The translations under genes were made by a program, and so were the position numbers. Positions 1 through 8,550 of a stretch of DNA of 64,000 nt are shown here, one piece after another. The stretch spans positions 2,991,199-3,055,198 of the forward strand of contig CP000875.1 in the NCBI GenBank assembly GCA_000018565.1. Direction: 5' to 3'. The DNA comes from Herpetosiphon aurantiacus DSM 785 (GTDB taxonomy: Bacteria; Chloroflexota; Chloroflexia; Chloroflexales; Herpetosiphonaceae). The stretch's first letter is position 1. Every line of letters begins with the position of its first letter. The notes under the pieces are model-generated. The model was not told where the DNA came from. It did no database searches and saw only the letters and a program-made list of their open reading frames with translations.

Positions 1-261
1 CAGAAAAATCACTGGAATCGACGAAAATTCCCGTAAGCGGCGCAGGGTTTCATAGCCATCCAAGCCAGGCATCATAATATCCAACAGCACCGCATCGGGC
101 ATATCTTCGCGCACTTTTTCCAGCGCTTTGCGGCCATTTTCGGCGCTAATCACGCGGCAACCCTCGGCTTCGAGATTAACGCGCATAAATGTGACTAAAC
201 GTGGTTCATCATCAACCACCAGAATGAGCTTATCTCGTAGCTCAACATTGAACGTATCCAC
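1..261 (-). CDS. Response regulator receiver domain (partial, 3' end outside window)
   Basis: The first 87 residues of a CheY-like receiver domain, running off the left edge. The GTG start at 261 is preceded by AAGGAG seven bases upstream. The acidic pair in VVDDEP and the phospho-acceptor Asp in LLDIMMPGLDG (about residue 61) are present, followed by the start of beta-4 (PVIFL). This is a two-component receiver; the output domain and partner kinase lie outside the window, so the signal and target cannot be named. It could be a stand-alone receiver or the N-terminus of an OmpR- or NarL-type regulator. Confidence 0.85.
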   Translation of the reverse strand, partial: MDTFNVELRDKLILVVDDEPRLVTFMRVNLEAEGCRVISAENGRKALEKVREDMPDAVLLDIMMPGLDGYETLRRLREFSSIPVIFL

Positions 262-300
262 AACAGACTCCTTCTGTAGGCGAATGTTTACGGCAATCTT

Positions 301-726
301 CTAATCAACAATTGCAAACATTAGCCCACCTTCGGCAACCACTGTGCCATCAACCGTGGCCTTAGCCTGGCCTTTGCCAATGCGACGGCGCATTTTATCA
401 AGGCTTACTTCTAATTTAAGTGTATCACCAGGCGTAACTGGGCGCTTGAAACGAAAATCATCAATCCCAGCAAACATCACAATTTTGCCAACATACTCTG
501 GCTGGCGCAAAATGATTACCGCCCCAACTTGAGCTAGGGCTTCGACAATCAATACGCCAGGCATCACAGGCCGACCTGGAAAATGGCCCACGAAAAATGG
601 CTCGTTCATGGTGACGTTTTTCAAGCCCACTGCTCGCAGGCCATCTTCGATCTCTAAAATGCGGTCAACCAACAGAAATGGCGGGCGATGGGGCAAAATT
701 GCCAAAATATCTTCAACGGTCAGCAT
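301..726 (-). CDS. fabZ: 3-hydroxyacyl-[acyl-carrier-protein] dehydratase FabZ
   Basis: Cytoplasmic hot-dog-fold enzyme that dehydrates beta-hydroxyacyl-ACP to trans-2-enoyl-ACP in fatty acid elongation. The 141 residues match the usual family length. The N-terminal [11 protein letters not shown] motif, the catalytic His48 in [13 protein letters not shown] and the catalytic Glu62 in VEALAQ are all present. The start has AGGAG eight bases upstream. It is in the same orientation as the receiver gene to its left (39-base gap) and divergent from the polyprenyl synthase gene. A FabF-type condensing enzyme lies elsewhere in the window (26469-27737), so the two are not in one operon. Confidence 0.95.
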   Translation of the reverse strand: MLTVEDILAILPHRPPFLLVDRILEIEDGLRAVGLKNVTMNEPFFVGHFPGRPVMPGVLIVEALAQVGAVIILRQPEYVGKIVMFAGIDDFRFKRPVTPGDTLKLEVSLDKMRRRIGKGQAKATVDGTVVAEGGLMFAIVD

Positions 727-820
727 TGCGTATACTCCTAGCGGCTTTCAAAACCTCTCACAAAGCTCTCAGATAGCCTAGGCCTTAGTGTAACCGAGCC
801 TAAAGCCAGCGGCAAATCCG

Positions 821-849
821 TTGACGCTAGGATCGTTTTCGGGTATGCT
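821..849 (+). promoter_or_regulatory. Predicted sigma-70-type promoter
   Basis: TTGACG at 821-826 and TATGCT at 844-849 are separated by exactly 17 bases, and the pair lies about 50 bases upstream of the polyprenyl synthase start. Good match to the housekeeping consensus; read by eye only. Confidence 0.5.
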
Positions 850-900
850 TTGCTGTACGCGATAACTTTCACAAAGACCGAATTTATTAGGAAGCGTGCT

Positions 901-1881
901 ATGACGCACACATTAAAACAATTGGAAATCCCAAGCACGTTACGCCATGATCTGCAAGCCGTCGAAGATCGCATTATGCAGCGAGTCGAATCGCAATCGG
1001 CGCTGATCACGGCTGCTGGTCAACACATTGTTAGCTCTGGTGGCAAGCGTTTACGAGCCATGATGGTTCTGCTTGCATCACAATTAGGGCGCTACCGTTT
1101 GAGCGATAGCTTGCATGCGGCAACTGCTGTCGAGTTGATTCATGCAGCCAGTTTGGTTCACGACGATTTAGTCGATGATGCCGACCGCCGCCGCGGCAAA
1201 GTTACCGTCCATGCCAAATGGGATCAAGGCGTAGCATTGATGGTTGGTGATTACCTGTTTGCGGTGGCTGCTGGCGAAATGGCACTAGCTCCCGATCCAC
1301 GCGTAATTCAGATTTTCGCCGAATCGGTTATGACGATTTCAGCCTCTGAATTACACCCCGTCATGGCCACGCTCCCAACGGCAACAGCCCTCGAACAATA
1401 TTACGCCAAAATTGGTGGCAAAACTGCCGCTTTATTTGAAGCCGCTGCCGCCGCTGGGGTGGTTTGTGGTGGTGGCAGCCCTGAAGAAATTGAGGCCGCC
1501 GCCCGTTATGGCTATGATATTGGCTTAGCCTTCCAAATTGTCGATGATATTCTCGATTTCGTCAGCACCGAGGAAACCCTCGGCAAGCCTGCTGGCAACG
1601 ATTTACGCGAAGGCACCATCACCTTGCCTTTGATCTTGGCAGTCAAAGATCATCATGAGCATCCGTTGGTCAACTTGCTTGATCAATATGAACAGCTTAG
1701 TGATGAGCAAGTTACCCAAGCAATTAGCCAAGTGAAGCAGCTTGGTGGGATCGATCAAGCCATCGCTCAAGCCCGTGAGATTACCCAACGTGGCTTAGCA
1801 GCACTCGATATCTTCCCGCCATCAGATGCCAAAGAGCTGCTGCGCGAAATCGCCGACTACGTACTCGACCGTAACTTCTAA
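901..1881 (+). CDS. Polyprenyl diphosphate synthase (all-trans, long chain)
   Basis: Trans-isoprenyl diphosphate synthase of 326 residues that adds isopentenyl diphosphate units to an allylic primer. The product probably serves quinone side chains, or possibly carotenoids. The first aspartate-rich motif DDLVDD (residues 88-93) is followed by RRRG, and the second is DDILDF; both bind the Mg-diphosphate. GGKRLR near residue 47 binds isopentenyl diphosphate. Start chosen at the ATG preceded by AGGAAG rather than an upstream ATG at 850 that lacks a ribosome site. Chain length cannot be read with certainty; hepta- to decaprenyl synthases (HepT/IspB type) are the closest in layout. A terminator follows. 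Confidence 0.9.
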   Translation: MTHTLKQLEIPSTLRHDLQAVEDRIMQRVESQSALITAAGQHIVSSGGKRLRAMMVLLASQLGRYRLSDSLHAATAVELIHAASLVHDDLVDDADRRRGKVTVHAKWDQGVALMVGDYLFAVAAGEMALAPDPRVIQIFAESVMTISASELHPVMATLPTATALEQYYAKIGGKTAALFEAAAAAGVVCGGGSPEEIEAAARYGYDIGLAFQIVDDILDFVSTEETLGKPAGNDLREGTITLPLILAVKDHHEHPLVNLLDQYEQLSDEQVTQAISQVKQLGGIDQAIAQAREITQRGLAALDIFPPSDAKELLREIADYVLDRNF

Positions 1882-1907
1882 ATTCAACCAATCATTACTT
1901 GTTAAGC

Positions 1908-1937
1908 AAAACCCTGTTGCAATGCAGCAGGGTTTTT
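1908..1937 (+). terminator. Intrinsic terminator after the polyprenyl synthase gene
   Basis: A 13-bp stem (AAAACCCTGTTGC against GCAGCAGGGTTTT, one G-U pair) with a 3-base loop and a T run. A nearly identical hairpin closes the next gene at 3831-3859. Confidence 0.85.
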
Positions 1938-2150
1938 AAATATGTCAGTTAGTCTTCATCTAAGTAGCGAATTGGTACGCTTTCGTCAACCATCTAATCA
2001 CCTATTTCAGCGGCAAACGTTTTATGATTGAATTTGATGCTGGCTTGCTCATCCGCTGCCCAAACCCTGTTGTGAAGAATGTAACAAAATCGCTGCAAGC
2101 TGCATCAATTAAGTAGCAATCGATGTTGCCATTTAAATTTGAGGCTTGTG

Positions 2151-3800
2151 ATGAAAATTATGATTATCGGCGGGGTCGCTGCTGGCATGAGTGCCGCCAC
2201 CCGCCTCCGTCGGCTCGACGAACATGCCGAGATTGTGGTGTTGGAACGCGGCGAGTATGTTTCGTATGCCAATTGTGGTTTGCCCTACCATATCGCTGGC
2301 ACAATCGCTGAGCGCGAAAAGCTCTTAGTTGCCAGCCCTGAATATCTGCGCCAAACCTTTAATCTCGACCTACGCTTACAACACGAGGTGATCGCCATCG
2401 ATCCTCAGCAAAAAACTGTGACGATCAAAACACCCCAACAGCCCACGCCAATCCAAGAGCGCTACGATAAATTGTTGATTGCGGTCGGCAGTCAAGCCTT
2501 ACAATTGCCGATTCCTGGCAGCGATTTACCCCAAATTCACACAGTTCGCACAATCCCCGATGTTGATCAGATCAATCAATTATTGGCTGATGGCGCAGGC
2601 CATGCGGTGGTCATCGGCGCTGGCTATATTGGCCTCGAAACGATTGAAGCCTTGCAACAGCGTGGCCTAACCGTCGAGCTAGTTGAGCTGGCCAAGCAAG
2701 TGTTGCCCTTGTTCGATCATGAGATGGTTAGCGAAGTTGCTGATTTGCTGCAACAACATGGGGTTAAATTGCATCTTGGGGCCAGCGCTCAACGCTTTGT
2801 ACCAACCAACCAGCAAATCGCTGTACATCTCAGCGATGGGCGGCAGATCAAAACCGATCTGGTGATTATGGCGGTTGGGGTGCGGCCAGCCAGCCAATTA
2901 GCCCAAACCGCTGGCCTGACGCTTGGCGAACGTGGCGGCATCGCCGTCAACCAGCATCTACAAACCTCCGACCCAGCGATTTATGCTGCTGGCGATGTGA
3001 TTGAAGTGCAAGATACGGTGTTGCAACAACCAGCCTTGATTGCGCTGGCGGGGCCGGCTAACCGCCAAGGCCGCATCGTGGCGGAGCATATGCTTGGGCG
3101 CAGCAGTCGCTATCATTCCAGCCAAGGCACGGCGATCGTCAAAGTGCATACAACCACTTGTGCCATGACCGGAGCCTCGGAAAAGAGCCTGCAACGCGCC
3201 CAACGCGCCTATCACAAAATCTATTTGCACCCCAATGATCACGCTGGCTACTACCCTGATGCTCAACCAATGCATCTCAAGCTCTTATTTGCCCCTGCCG
3301 ATGGGAGAATTCTAGGGGCGCAAATCGTTGGTGGCGCTGGCGTGGATAAACGCATCGATGTCTTGGCGACGGCAATTCGCGCCAAAATGAGCGTCCACGA
3401 CTTGACTGAGCTTGAGTTGGCCTATGCGCCGCCCTATGGCTCGGCCAAAGATCCCATTAACATGGCTGGATTTTTGGCCAGCAACCTGCTCGATGGCACG
3501 GTGAAATTCTGGTATGCCGAGGAATATCCCGCGATCACTGAGCATGCGCTGATCGTTGATGTGCGCAACCCTGATGAATATGCAGCGTGGCACATTCCAG
3601 AAGCGATAAATCTGCCGCTGGCTGAACTACGCACCGCGATTCCAAGCCTCAAAGCCCAAGCCGAAGGGCGACCAATTCGCTTACACTGTATGGTTGGCAT
3701 GCGCAGCTACATCGCCTACCGGATTTTGCGCCAAAGCGGCTTCACGAATGTGGCAACGCTAGCTGGTGGCGCATTGACCTTGAAGGCATTTGGTCATTAA
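2151..3800 (+). CDS. CoA-disulfide reductase-like FAD/NAD(P) oxidoreductase with C-terminal rhodanese domain
   Basis: Flavoprotein disulfide reductase of 549 residues. It has an N-terminal FAD-binding GGVAAG motif, the single redox Cys42 in SYANCGLPYH typical of CoA-disulfide/NADH-dependent polysulfide reductases, a central NAD-binding GAGYIGLE segment, and a second FAD motif ending in AAGDV. A rhodanese domain occupies about residues 450-549 with a loop cysteine at 513 (CMVGMRS). Fusions of this kind reduce CoA disulfide, CoA persulfide or polysulfide (family knowledge). The ATG at 2151 was chosen because GAGG lies six bases upstream; an in-frame TTG at 2139 is less likely. It is a single-gene unit closed by a terminator at 3831. 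Confidence 0.88.
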   Translation: MKIMIIGGVAAGMSAATRLRRLDEHAEIVVLERGEYVSYANCGLPYHIAGTIAEREKLLVASPEYLRQTFNLDLRLQHEVIAIDPQQKTVTIKTPQQPTPIQERYDKLLIAVGSQALQLPIPGSDLPQIHTVRTIPDVDQINQLLADGAGHAVVIGAGYIGLETIEALQQRGLTVELVELAKQVLPLFDHEMVSEVADLLQQHGVKLHLGASAQRFVPTNQQIAVHLSDGRQIKTDLVIMAVGVRPASQLAQTAGLTLGERGGIAVNQHLQTSDPAIYAAGDVIEVQDTVLQQPALIALAGPANRQGRIVAEHMLGRSSRYHSSQGTAIVKVHTTTCAMTGASEKSLQRAQRAYHKIYLHPNDHAGYYPDAQPMHLKLLFAPADGRILGAQIVGGAGVDKRIDVLATAIRAKMSVHDLTELELAYAPPYGSAKDPINMAGFLASNLLDGTVKFWYAEEYPAITEHALIVDVRNPDEYAAWHIPEAINLPLAELRTAIPSLKAQAEGRPIRLHCMVGMRSYIAYRILRQSGFTNVATLAGGALTLKAFGH

Positions 3801-3830
3801 TCATTTTTAGCACCATAACCTTTTCGTTGC

Positions 3831-3859
3831 AAAACCCTGTTGCAGTGCAGCAGGGTTTT
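3831..3859 (+). terminator. Intrinsic terminator after the CoA-disulfide reductase gene
   Basis: The stem AAAACCCTGTTGC / GCAGCAGGGTTTT with a 3-base loop repeats almost exactly the hairpin at 1908-1937, differing in one loop base. It lies 30 bases past the stop codon. Confidence 0.8.
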
Positions 3860-3981
3860 GTCTATCTCAAAATCCAGCAAACAATCATCCAAGATCCATT
3901 TTGCATCCATTTGATTGTTCTACACTACACATAACGACATTTAGTCAAAACTTTTCAAGCATCTAATTCAATGGAGGTTCA

Positions 3982-4366
3982 ATGAACAAGCAAATGTGGT
4001 GGCACAGCATTGTAATCCTTTTATTATGCGTTGGCTGTACTGCGGATGGAGTGAAACGGACAAGCATGCCCAACATTATGTATCCAGCTTCAGCCCAGTT
4101 CACAAGCACGCCTACGCCGCTTGCCTTGAACCAGCATGGCCGAACCGTCAGTTATATCACAGAGCTTGCACCTGCTGAGATCGTTCAATATTATGTGAAT
4201 GAAAAAAAATCTAGATGGATGGGATGATATCTTTATTAGAGAGCCAAATCGCACGCTAGAATTAGCCTCAATGGAATGTCCGATTATCGAAATGACTGTG
4301 CTAATTACCCCAACGATCACCTACACCGATGTTTCTCTACGATTCAGCGAAGATGATTGTATTTAG
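3982..4366 (+). pseudogene. Small predicted lipoprotein, frameshifted at an A8 run
   Basis: The reading frame opens with GGAGG upstream of ATG and a lipoprotein signal peptide ending LLLCVGC (lipobox; Cys19). After 81 codons it stops at 4225-4227, just past a run of eight A bases at 4202-4209. Removing one A (or slipping +1) opens a further 52 codons to a stop at 4364-4366; these read like genuine protein (WDDIFIREPN... EDDCI). The two parts together give a lipoprotein of about 127 residues with no recognised domain. It may be a recent pseudogene, a sequencing error in the homopolymer, or a gene expressed by slippage on the A run. Confidence 0.65.
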
Positions 4367-4433
4367 CTCAACATTGATTCCTATATCAAATTTGTTTATA
4401 TTCACGTATTAATAACAAAGCAAGGAAATGGCA

Positions 4434-4889
4434 ATGACAATTGTGCATTTAACTCCAATTACTCGCGAAAATTGGCAAGCATGTTGCGAATTAAGCTTGC
4501 CTGCCGAACAGCAAGATTTTGTCGCATCCAACCTCTATTCAATTGCCGAAACTCAGTTTTACCCAACCATGCAGATTCGCGCGATTCTGACCCAAGCCGA
4601 TGCATTGGTTGGCTTGGCAGTTTATGGCATTAGCCCTAATACTGGCCAATATCGAGTTGCGCGATTAATGATCGATCAAGCGTATCAAGGCCACGGTTAT
4701 GGCCGCGCAGCAATGCAGGCAATTTTAGCCGAGGTCGCAGCCCTTGAGAATATAAAGCAGGTCTGGTTAAGCTACCGCGAACATAATCATGCCGCCCGCA
4801 ACCTCTATCAATCCTTGGGCTTCCAAGAGCAATCCTGCGATCCAAATGGTCGGATTGTGGCGATGTATGCTTTGGCTACACAGGATTAA
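4434..4889 (+). CDS. GNAT-family N-acetyltransferase
   Basis: Acetyl-CoA-dependent N-acetyltransferase of 151 residues. The acetyl-CoA pyrophosphate-binding loop reads QGHGYGRAAM after the ARLMIDQAYQ strand. The C-terminal NHAARNLYQSLGF segment is characteristic of the fold, and the sequence resembles spermidine/diamine acetyltransferases of the BltD/PaiA kind. The substrate cannot be fixed. Two ATGs compete: 4428 is one base from AAGGA, whereas 4434 has a normal seven-base spacing and is preferred. A putative amine oxidase follows 82 bases downstream, which would fit polyamine handling, but that link is inference. Confidence 0.8.
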   Translation: MTIVHLTPITRENWQACCELSLPAEQQDFVASNLYSIAETQFYPTMQIRAILTQADALVGLAVYGISPNTGQYRVARLMIDQAYQGHGYGRAAMQAILAEVAALENIKQVWLSYREHNHAARNLYQSLGFQEQSCDPNGRIVAMYALATQD

Positions 4890-4971
4890 TCAGCCAAGAT
4901 TACCCTTGATCTAGCGGCATAACCCTTGCTCAAGGCTTGCCCAAAGCGCACATATCAGGAGCAGCCAAGCA

Positions 4972-6177
4972 ATGGATTTACATAGCGGATATCCGTTTTG
5001 GGCAGTTAAAAATGGCTTATTAAATATCTACCCTCGTTTGCAGAACGATTTAACCTGTGAGGTTGTGGTGATTGGCGGCGGCATTAGCGGAGCACTGATC
5101 GCTCACTACCTCAGCGAGGCTAATATCGATACGGTAGTGCTGGAAAAACGTGAGCTTGCTGGGGGCAGCACTAGCGCCAGCACCGCCTTGCTGCAATATG
5201 AAATCGATACGCCGCTAACTGAATTGGTTAAATTGGTTGGCGAGCAACAGGCAGTTCGCGCCTATCACCTATGTCGCGAGGCAATTGATAAGGTTGCCGA
5301 TTTAGCCCAAAAAGTTGGTGTAGCAGACCATTTTTCATACAAAACCAGTTTATATCTCGCTAGTAGTCGCTGGCATGTCAAACAATTGCGCCAAGAATTC
5401 GCCTTACGTCAAGCTCATGGCTTCAAACTCGATTTGCTCGACAAAGCCGCGATTGGCGAACGGTTTAGTTTTACCGCTCCGGCGGCGCTATATTCCTACA
5501 GTGCAGGCGAAGTTGATGCCTTTCAACTATCCCATGCACTTTTCAAGCAGGCGGCGCAACGTGGCGTACAAATTTTTGATCGCACGGTTGCCAAAGAATG
5601 GCAAAGCAACAGCGACGGTGTAACGGTCACCACCGAAACTGGCTATCGCATTCATGCCAAATATCTGATTTTGGCGGCGGGCTATGAAGCGCAACACTAT
5701 ATCAAGCCCAAGTTGGTGAAATTTCGCAGTAGCTATGCACTGGCAAGCGAGCCATTAACCGATTTTAGTGGCTGGTATGAACGATGCTTGATTTGGGAAA
5801 GCGCTCGTCCATATGTCTACTTGCGTACCACCAACGAAGGCCGAGCCATTATTGGCGGCGAAGATGATCAGATTGATCTGCCTGCCAAGCGCGATGCCCT
5901 ACTCGAACGTAAGGCTGCCAAATTAACTAAACGTTTTAATCAATTGTTTCCGCAGATCCCCTTGCATGTCGATTATCGCTGGGCTGGAACCTTTGGCGAA
6001 ACCAAGGATGGCTTGCCCTACATCGACAATTTGCCCGATCAGCCACGGATTTTGCTGGCGCTAGGCTATGGCGGCAATGGCATTACCTATAGCGTGGTCG
6101 CCGCCGAACTGTTGCGTGATCGCGTATGTCAACGAGCCAATCCCGATGCAGCGATCTTTCGGCTTGATCGCAACTGA
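4972..6177 (+). CDS. FAD-dependent oxidoreductase, DAO/glycine-oxidase-like
   Basis: A 401-residue flavoprotein of the D-amino-acid oxidase superfamily. The Rossmann motif VVVIGGGISGALIAHYL (about residues 30-46) ends in the acidic residue of VVLEKR that binds the FAD ribose. GGSTSASTALL resembles the flavin-contact region of gamma-glutamylputrescine oxidase relatives. The C-terminal FAD site is in LLALGYGGNGITYS. Expected chemistry is oxidation of a C-N bond in an amine or amino acid with hydrogen peroxide release; the substrate is not identifiable. AGGAG lies ten bases upstream of the ATG. It lies just upstream of the SAM-cycle promoter, but no functional link is shown. Confidence 0.8.
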   Translation: MDLHSGYPFWAVKNGLLNIYPRLQNDLTCEVVVIGGGISGALIAHYLSEANIDTVVLEKRELAGGSTSASTALLQYEIDTPLTELVKLVGEQQAVRAYHLCREAIDKVADLAQKVGVADHFSYKTSLYLASSRWHVKQLRQEFALRQAHGFKLDLLDKAAIGERFSFTAPAALYSYSAGEVDAFQLSHALFKQAAQRGVQIFDRTVAKEWQSNSDGVTVTTETGYRIHAKYLILAAGYEAQHYIKPKLVKFRSSYALASEPLTDFSGWYERCLIWESARPYVYLRTTNEGRAIIGGEDDQIDLPAKRDALLERKAAKLTKRFNQLFPQIPLHVDYRWAGTFGETKDGLPYIDNLPDQPRILLALGYGGNGITYSVVAAELLRDRVCQRANPDAAIFRLDRN

Positions 6178-6217
6178 GCCAACTTGGGCAACCTGCCCAA
6201 ACCGCGCTAAAAGCCAT

Positions 6218-6246
6218 TTGTCACAAGCAATTGACTATGCTATAAT
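6218..6246 (+). promoter_or_regulatory. Promoter of the SAM-cycle operon
   Basis: TTGTCA (6218-6223) and TATAAT (6241-6246) are separated by exactly 17 bases. The position, about 38 bases before the riboswitch P1 stem, fits transcription of the leader and mtnA. Confidence 0.75.
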
Positions 6247-6284
6247 CGCCTACCGAACTGTGGAAAATCAGTGAATAAGCGATC

Positions 6285-6380
6285 TCTCATCGAGATGGGC
6301 AGAGGGACTGGCCCGACGAAGCCCGGCAACCCCATTATTTGGAAGGTGCCAAATCCTGCAGGTTCGGCCTGATAGATGAG
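6285..6380 (+). promoter_or_regulatory. SAM-I riboswitch (S-box leader)
   Basis: Conserved S-box core: P1 pairs CTCATC (6285-6290) with GATGAG (6375-6380). In between lie the AGAGGGACTGGCCC segment, the kink-turn and pseudoknot element GACGAAGCCCGGCAACC, and GGTGCCAAATCCTGCAG. When S-adenosylmethionine binds, P1 forms and the terminator at 6395-6416 can fold, stopping transcription. The genes controlled (mtnA onward) recover methionine and remake SAM, a classic target set. The aptamer family is recognised by its conserved sequence; the antiterminator pairing was not modelled. Confidence 0.93.
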
Positions 6381-6394
6381 TTTGAGCATGCGGG

Positions 6395-6416
6395 CCTCTC
6401 TCTGAGAGGTTTTTTT
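6395..6416 (+). terminator. Riboswitch expression-platform terminator
   Basis: CCTCTC (6395-6400), three-base loop, GAGAGG (6404-6409), then seven T bases. It ends six bases before the mtnA start, so it must be an attenuator and not the end of an upstream unit. GAGAGG is also the only purine-rich stretch near the mtnA start (12 bases away), so folding might also limit translation. Confidence 0.85.
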
Positions 6417-6421
6417 GTGTA

Positions 6422-7498
6422 ATGCAACCAATGGCTGACGTACTTAAAACTGTTTGGTGGGATGAAGTTCCCTGTTTGATCGACCAACGTCTTTTGCCAG
6501 CAACGCTGGATATTGTACGTTGTGAGGATTTAAATAGCGTGATCGAGGCGATTCGCTCAATGCAAGTGCGAGGCGCTCCAGCAATCGGCATCACGGCAGC
6601 CTATGGCATGGCCTTGGCCGCCCAACGCAGCACCGCCCAAACCAGCAGTAAATTACTCGAAAAACTAGCTAAAGCCAAAGCGCTGCTTGATGCCACGCGG
6701 CCTACGGCGATCAATCTAGCTTGGGCCACTCAGCGCATGCTTGACGTAGCCCAAGCCAATCACACACTTGAGGTTGATCAATTACGTCAGCGTTTATTGG
6801 CTGAAGCCGAGGCCATTCGCGACCAAGACGAGGCTATGTGTCGGGCAATCGGCCAGCATGGCAAAGTACTCTTGGCCCAATCGCGCAATGTGCTGACCCA
6901 CTGCAACGCTGGTGGTTTAGCCACGGCAGCCTATGGCACGGCGCTCGCACCAATTCGCGCAGTCCATGAAGATGGGCAGCCAATTCATGTTTGGGTCGAT
7001 GAAACGCGGCCATTTTTGCAGGGCGCACGACTCACCGCGTGGGAATTGCAACAGGCAGGCATCGATTTAACCTTAATTACCGATAACATGGCTGCTTATT
7101 TTATGCAGCAAGGCCAGGTTGATTGTATTATCGTTGGCTCGGATCGGATTGCGGCAAATGGCGATGTTGCCAATAAAATCGGCACTTATGGGCTGGCAGT
7201 GTTAGCCAAAGCGCACAATATTCCACTGTATGTTGCTGCGCCAACATCGACCATTGATTTGCAGACCGCCGATGGCGCGGCAATTCCAATCGAACAACGT
7301 TCAACCCAAGAAGTAACCCATATTGGGCAACAGGCAATTGCGGCAGCAGGCATTAAGGTGGCGCATCCGGCTTTTGATGTGACTCCGGCGCATTTGGTAA
7401 CAGCAATTATTACCGAACAAGGCATTGCCTACCCGCCCTTTGCTGAACAATTACAAACCATGGTTGAGGCTGCCAATGCCGCCAACGCTGGCAAGTGA
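6422..7498 (+). CDS. mtnA: S-methyl-5-thioribose-1-phosphate isomerase
   Basis: Converts methylthioribose-1-phosphate to methylthioribulose-1-phosphate in methionine salvage. At 358 residues it has the family length. VRGAPAIGI (about 49-57) is the family signature. The catalytic cysteine is Cys161 in THCNAGG and the catalytic aspartate is Asp241 in GSDRIAANGD, matching the Cys/Asp pair of characterised MtnA proteins to within one residue. It is the first gene after the SAM-I riboswitch. The start is the ATG at 6422; a second in-frame ATG at 6431 is possible. The other salvage enzymes (MTA phosphorylase and later steps) are not in this window. Confidence 0.95.
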   Translation: MQPMADVLKTVWWDEVPCLIDQRLLPATLDIVRCEDLNSVIEAIRSMQVRGAPAIGITAAYGMALAAQRSTAQTSSKLLEKLAKAKALLDATRPTAINLAWATQRMLDVAQANHTLEVDQLRQRLLAEAEAIRDQDEAMCRAIGQHGKVLLAQSRNVLTHCNAGGLATAAYGTALAPIRAVHEDGQPIHVWVDETRPFLQGARLTAWELQQAGIDLTLITDNMAAYFMQQGQVDCIIVGSDRIAANGDVANKIGTYGLAVLAKAHNIPLYVAAPTSTIDLQTADGAAIPIEQRSTQEVTHIGQQAIAAAGIKVAHPAFDVTPAHLVTAIITEQGIAYPPFAEQLQTMVEAANAANAGK

Positions 7499-8495
7499 GT
7501 TTCGCTGTCAAGCGATCGCACCATTTGATCTGCCCTATACCAATCAGGCAAGTGCATGGGCGGCCCAAATGCGTTGGACTCAGGGCTATCCGATTGCCCC
7601 AACCTTTGTTGCGCAGCCCTTATGGCGTTTGAGCACCCATGGTTTTCCTGGCTTGAACAGCGACCCACACTTCGATCTAGCTCAGCTCGAACGCCAGCTT
7701 GAAGCCCATCAATTGGCCTATCTCGAAAATACGGTTGGTCATGTGGCAGTTGACAGCGTTGAACAATTGCTTGATCATACGCCATGGCTTAATGATCGCC
7801 AGTTGTTGCCGCAAGCCTTAGGTTTTGGTTTATATGGGCCGTTGAGCTTGGGCTTGACGCTTATCGATGACCAAGAACGCCCTTTATTGGCCGATCAACG
7901 CTTGCGCGAGGTCTTGACACAACATTTACACTTACGGATTGGTTGGCTAGCTCGCGAATTGCGCATCCACGATATCCAAGGTTGGGTCTGTTTGATTGAG
8001 CCATTTTGGAATGCCCAAGCGCACCCATTTAGCTCAATTAGCCAAGCTGAGGCCTATAGTTTGCTGGCTGAAACCATTCAACATAGCCCAATTGCTTGTG
8101 GTATTGCTCCAACTGGTTCAGCTGTCGATTGGCCTTTGTTGATCAATAGCGGCATGCGGGTGTTGGTGTGCAGCAAAGAGCAACGCCAAGATTTGCTAGC
8201 TTGTGGCAAGGGCATTAATGATTATTTAGAAAATGGCGGGGCAATTATTTGGGAATGTTTGCCCAGTGATCCCGCCCAACTGGCTGAAATTCAGGTCAGT
8301 GATGTCGTCAATGAATGGACTGAATTATTACGTGAAGCACTCGATCACGATATTCTCAACAGTCGCATACTTGATGGCTCGTTATTAACTATCGCGCATG
8401 GTCTCGCTCAACACGAGCCAAGCCATGCCGATCACGCGCTTGGCCTGTTGGCCGAGGTTAGCCGCGTCATTCGGACGCACTATAAATTGCAGTGA
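7476..8495 (+). CDS. MetE/UROD-like TIM-barrel protein of unknown activity
   Basis: A 339-residue protein between mtnA and adenosine kinase. The start at 7476 has GAGG six bases upstream and overlaps the mtnA end by 23 bases, indicating translational coupling. Its order of segments recalls the C-terminal catalytic half of cobalamin-independent methionine synthase or uroporphyrinogen decarboxylase: a GLYGPLSLGLTL segment (about 118-129), GWVCLIEPFW (169-178), IACGIAPTG (206-214) and a late IAHGLAQ. The zinc ligands expected of MetE (His-x-Cys, Glu, Cys) are not all in place: the His-x-Cys position reads Ile-Ala-Cys and the late Cys appears replaced by His. Length and context fit a stand-alone core-MetE relative, but the activity is not shown. 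Family call tentative. Confidence 0.5.
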   Translation: MPPTLASEFRCQAIAPFDLPYTNQASAWAAQMRWTQGYPIAPTFVAQPLWRLSTHGFPGLNSDPHFDLAQLERQLEAHQLAYLENTVGHVAVDSVEQLLDHTPWLNDRQLLPQALGFGLYGPLSLGLTLIDDQERPLLADQRLREVLTQHLHLRIGWLARELRIHDIQGWVCLIEPFWNAQAHPFSSISQAEAYSLLAETIQHSPIACGIAPTGSAVDWPLLINSGMRVLVCSKEQRQDLLACGKGINDYLENGGAIIWECLPSDPAQLAEIQVSDVVNEWTELLREALDHDILNSRILDGSLLTIAHGLAQHEPSHADHALGLLAEVSRVIRTHYKLQ

Positions 8496-8550
8496 GCGCT
8501 GCTATCCACGTAGCATAGCAGCGGTATCGTTCTCATATAGGAGTTTGTTC

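Noticed and set aside
1938-2138. Possible small gene between the terminator and the CoA-disulfide reductase.
   Set aside because: The only frame with an ATG is about 30 codons, has no ribosome site and shows no protein-like pattern.
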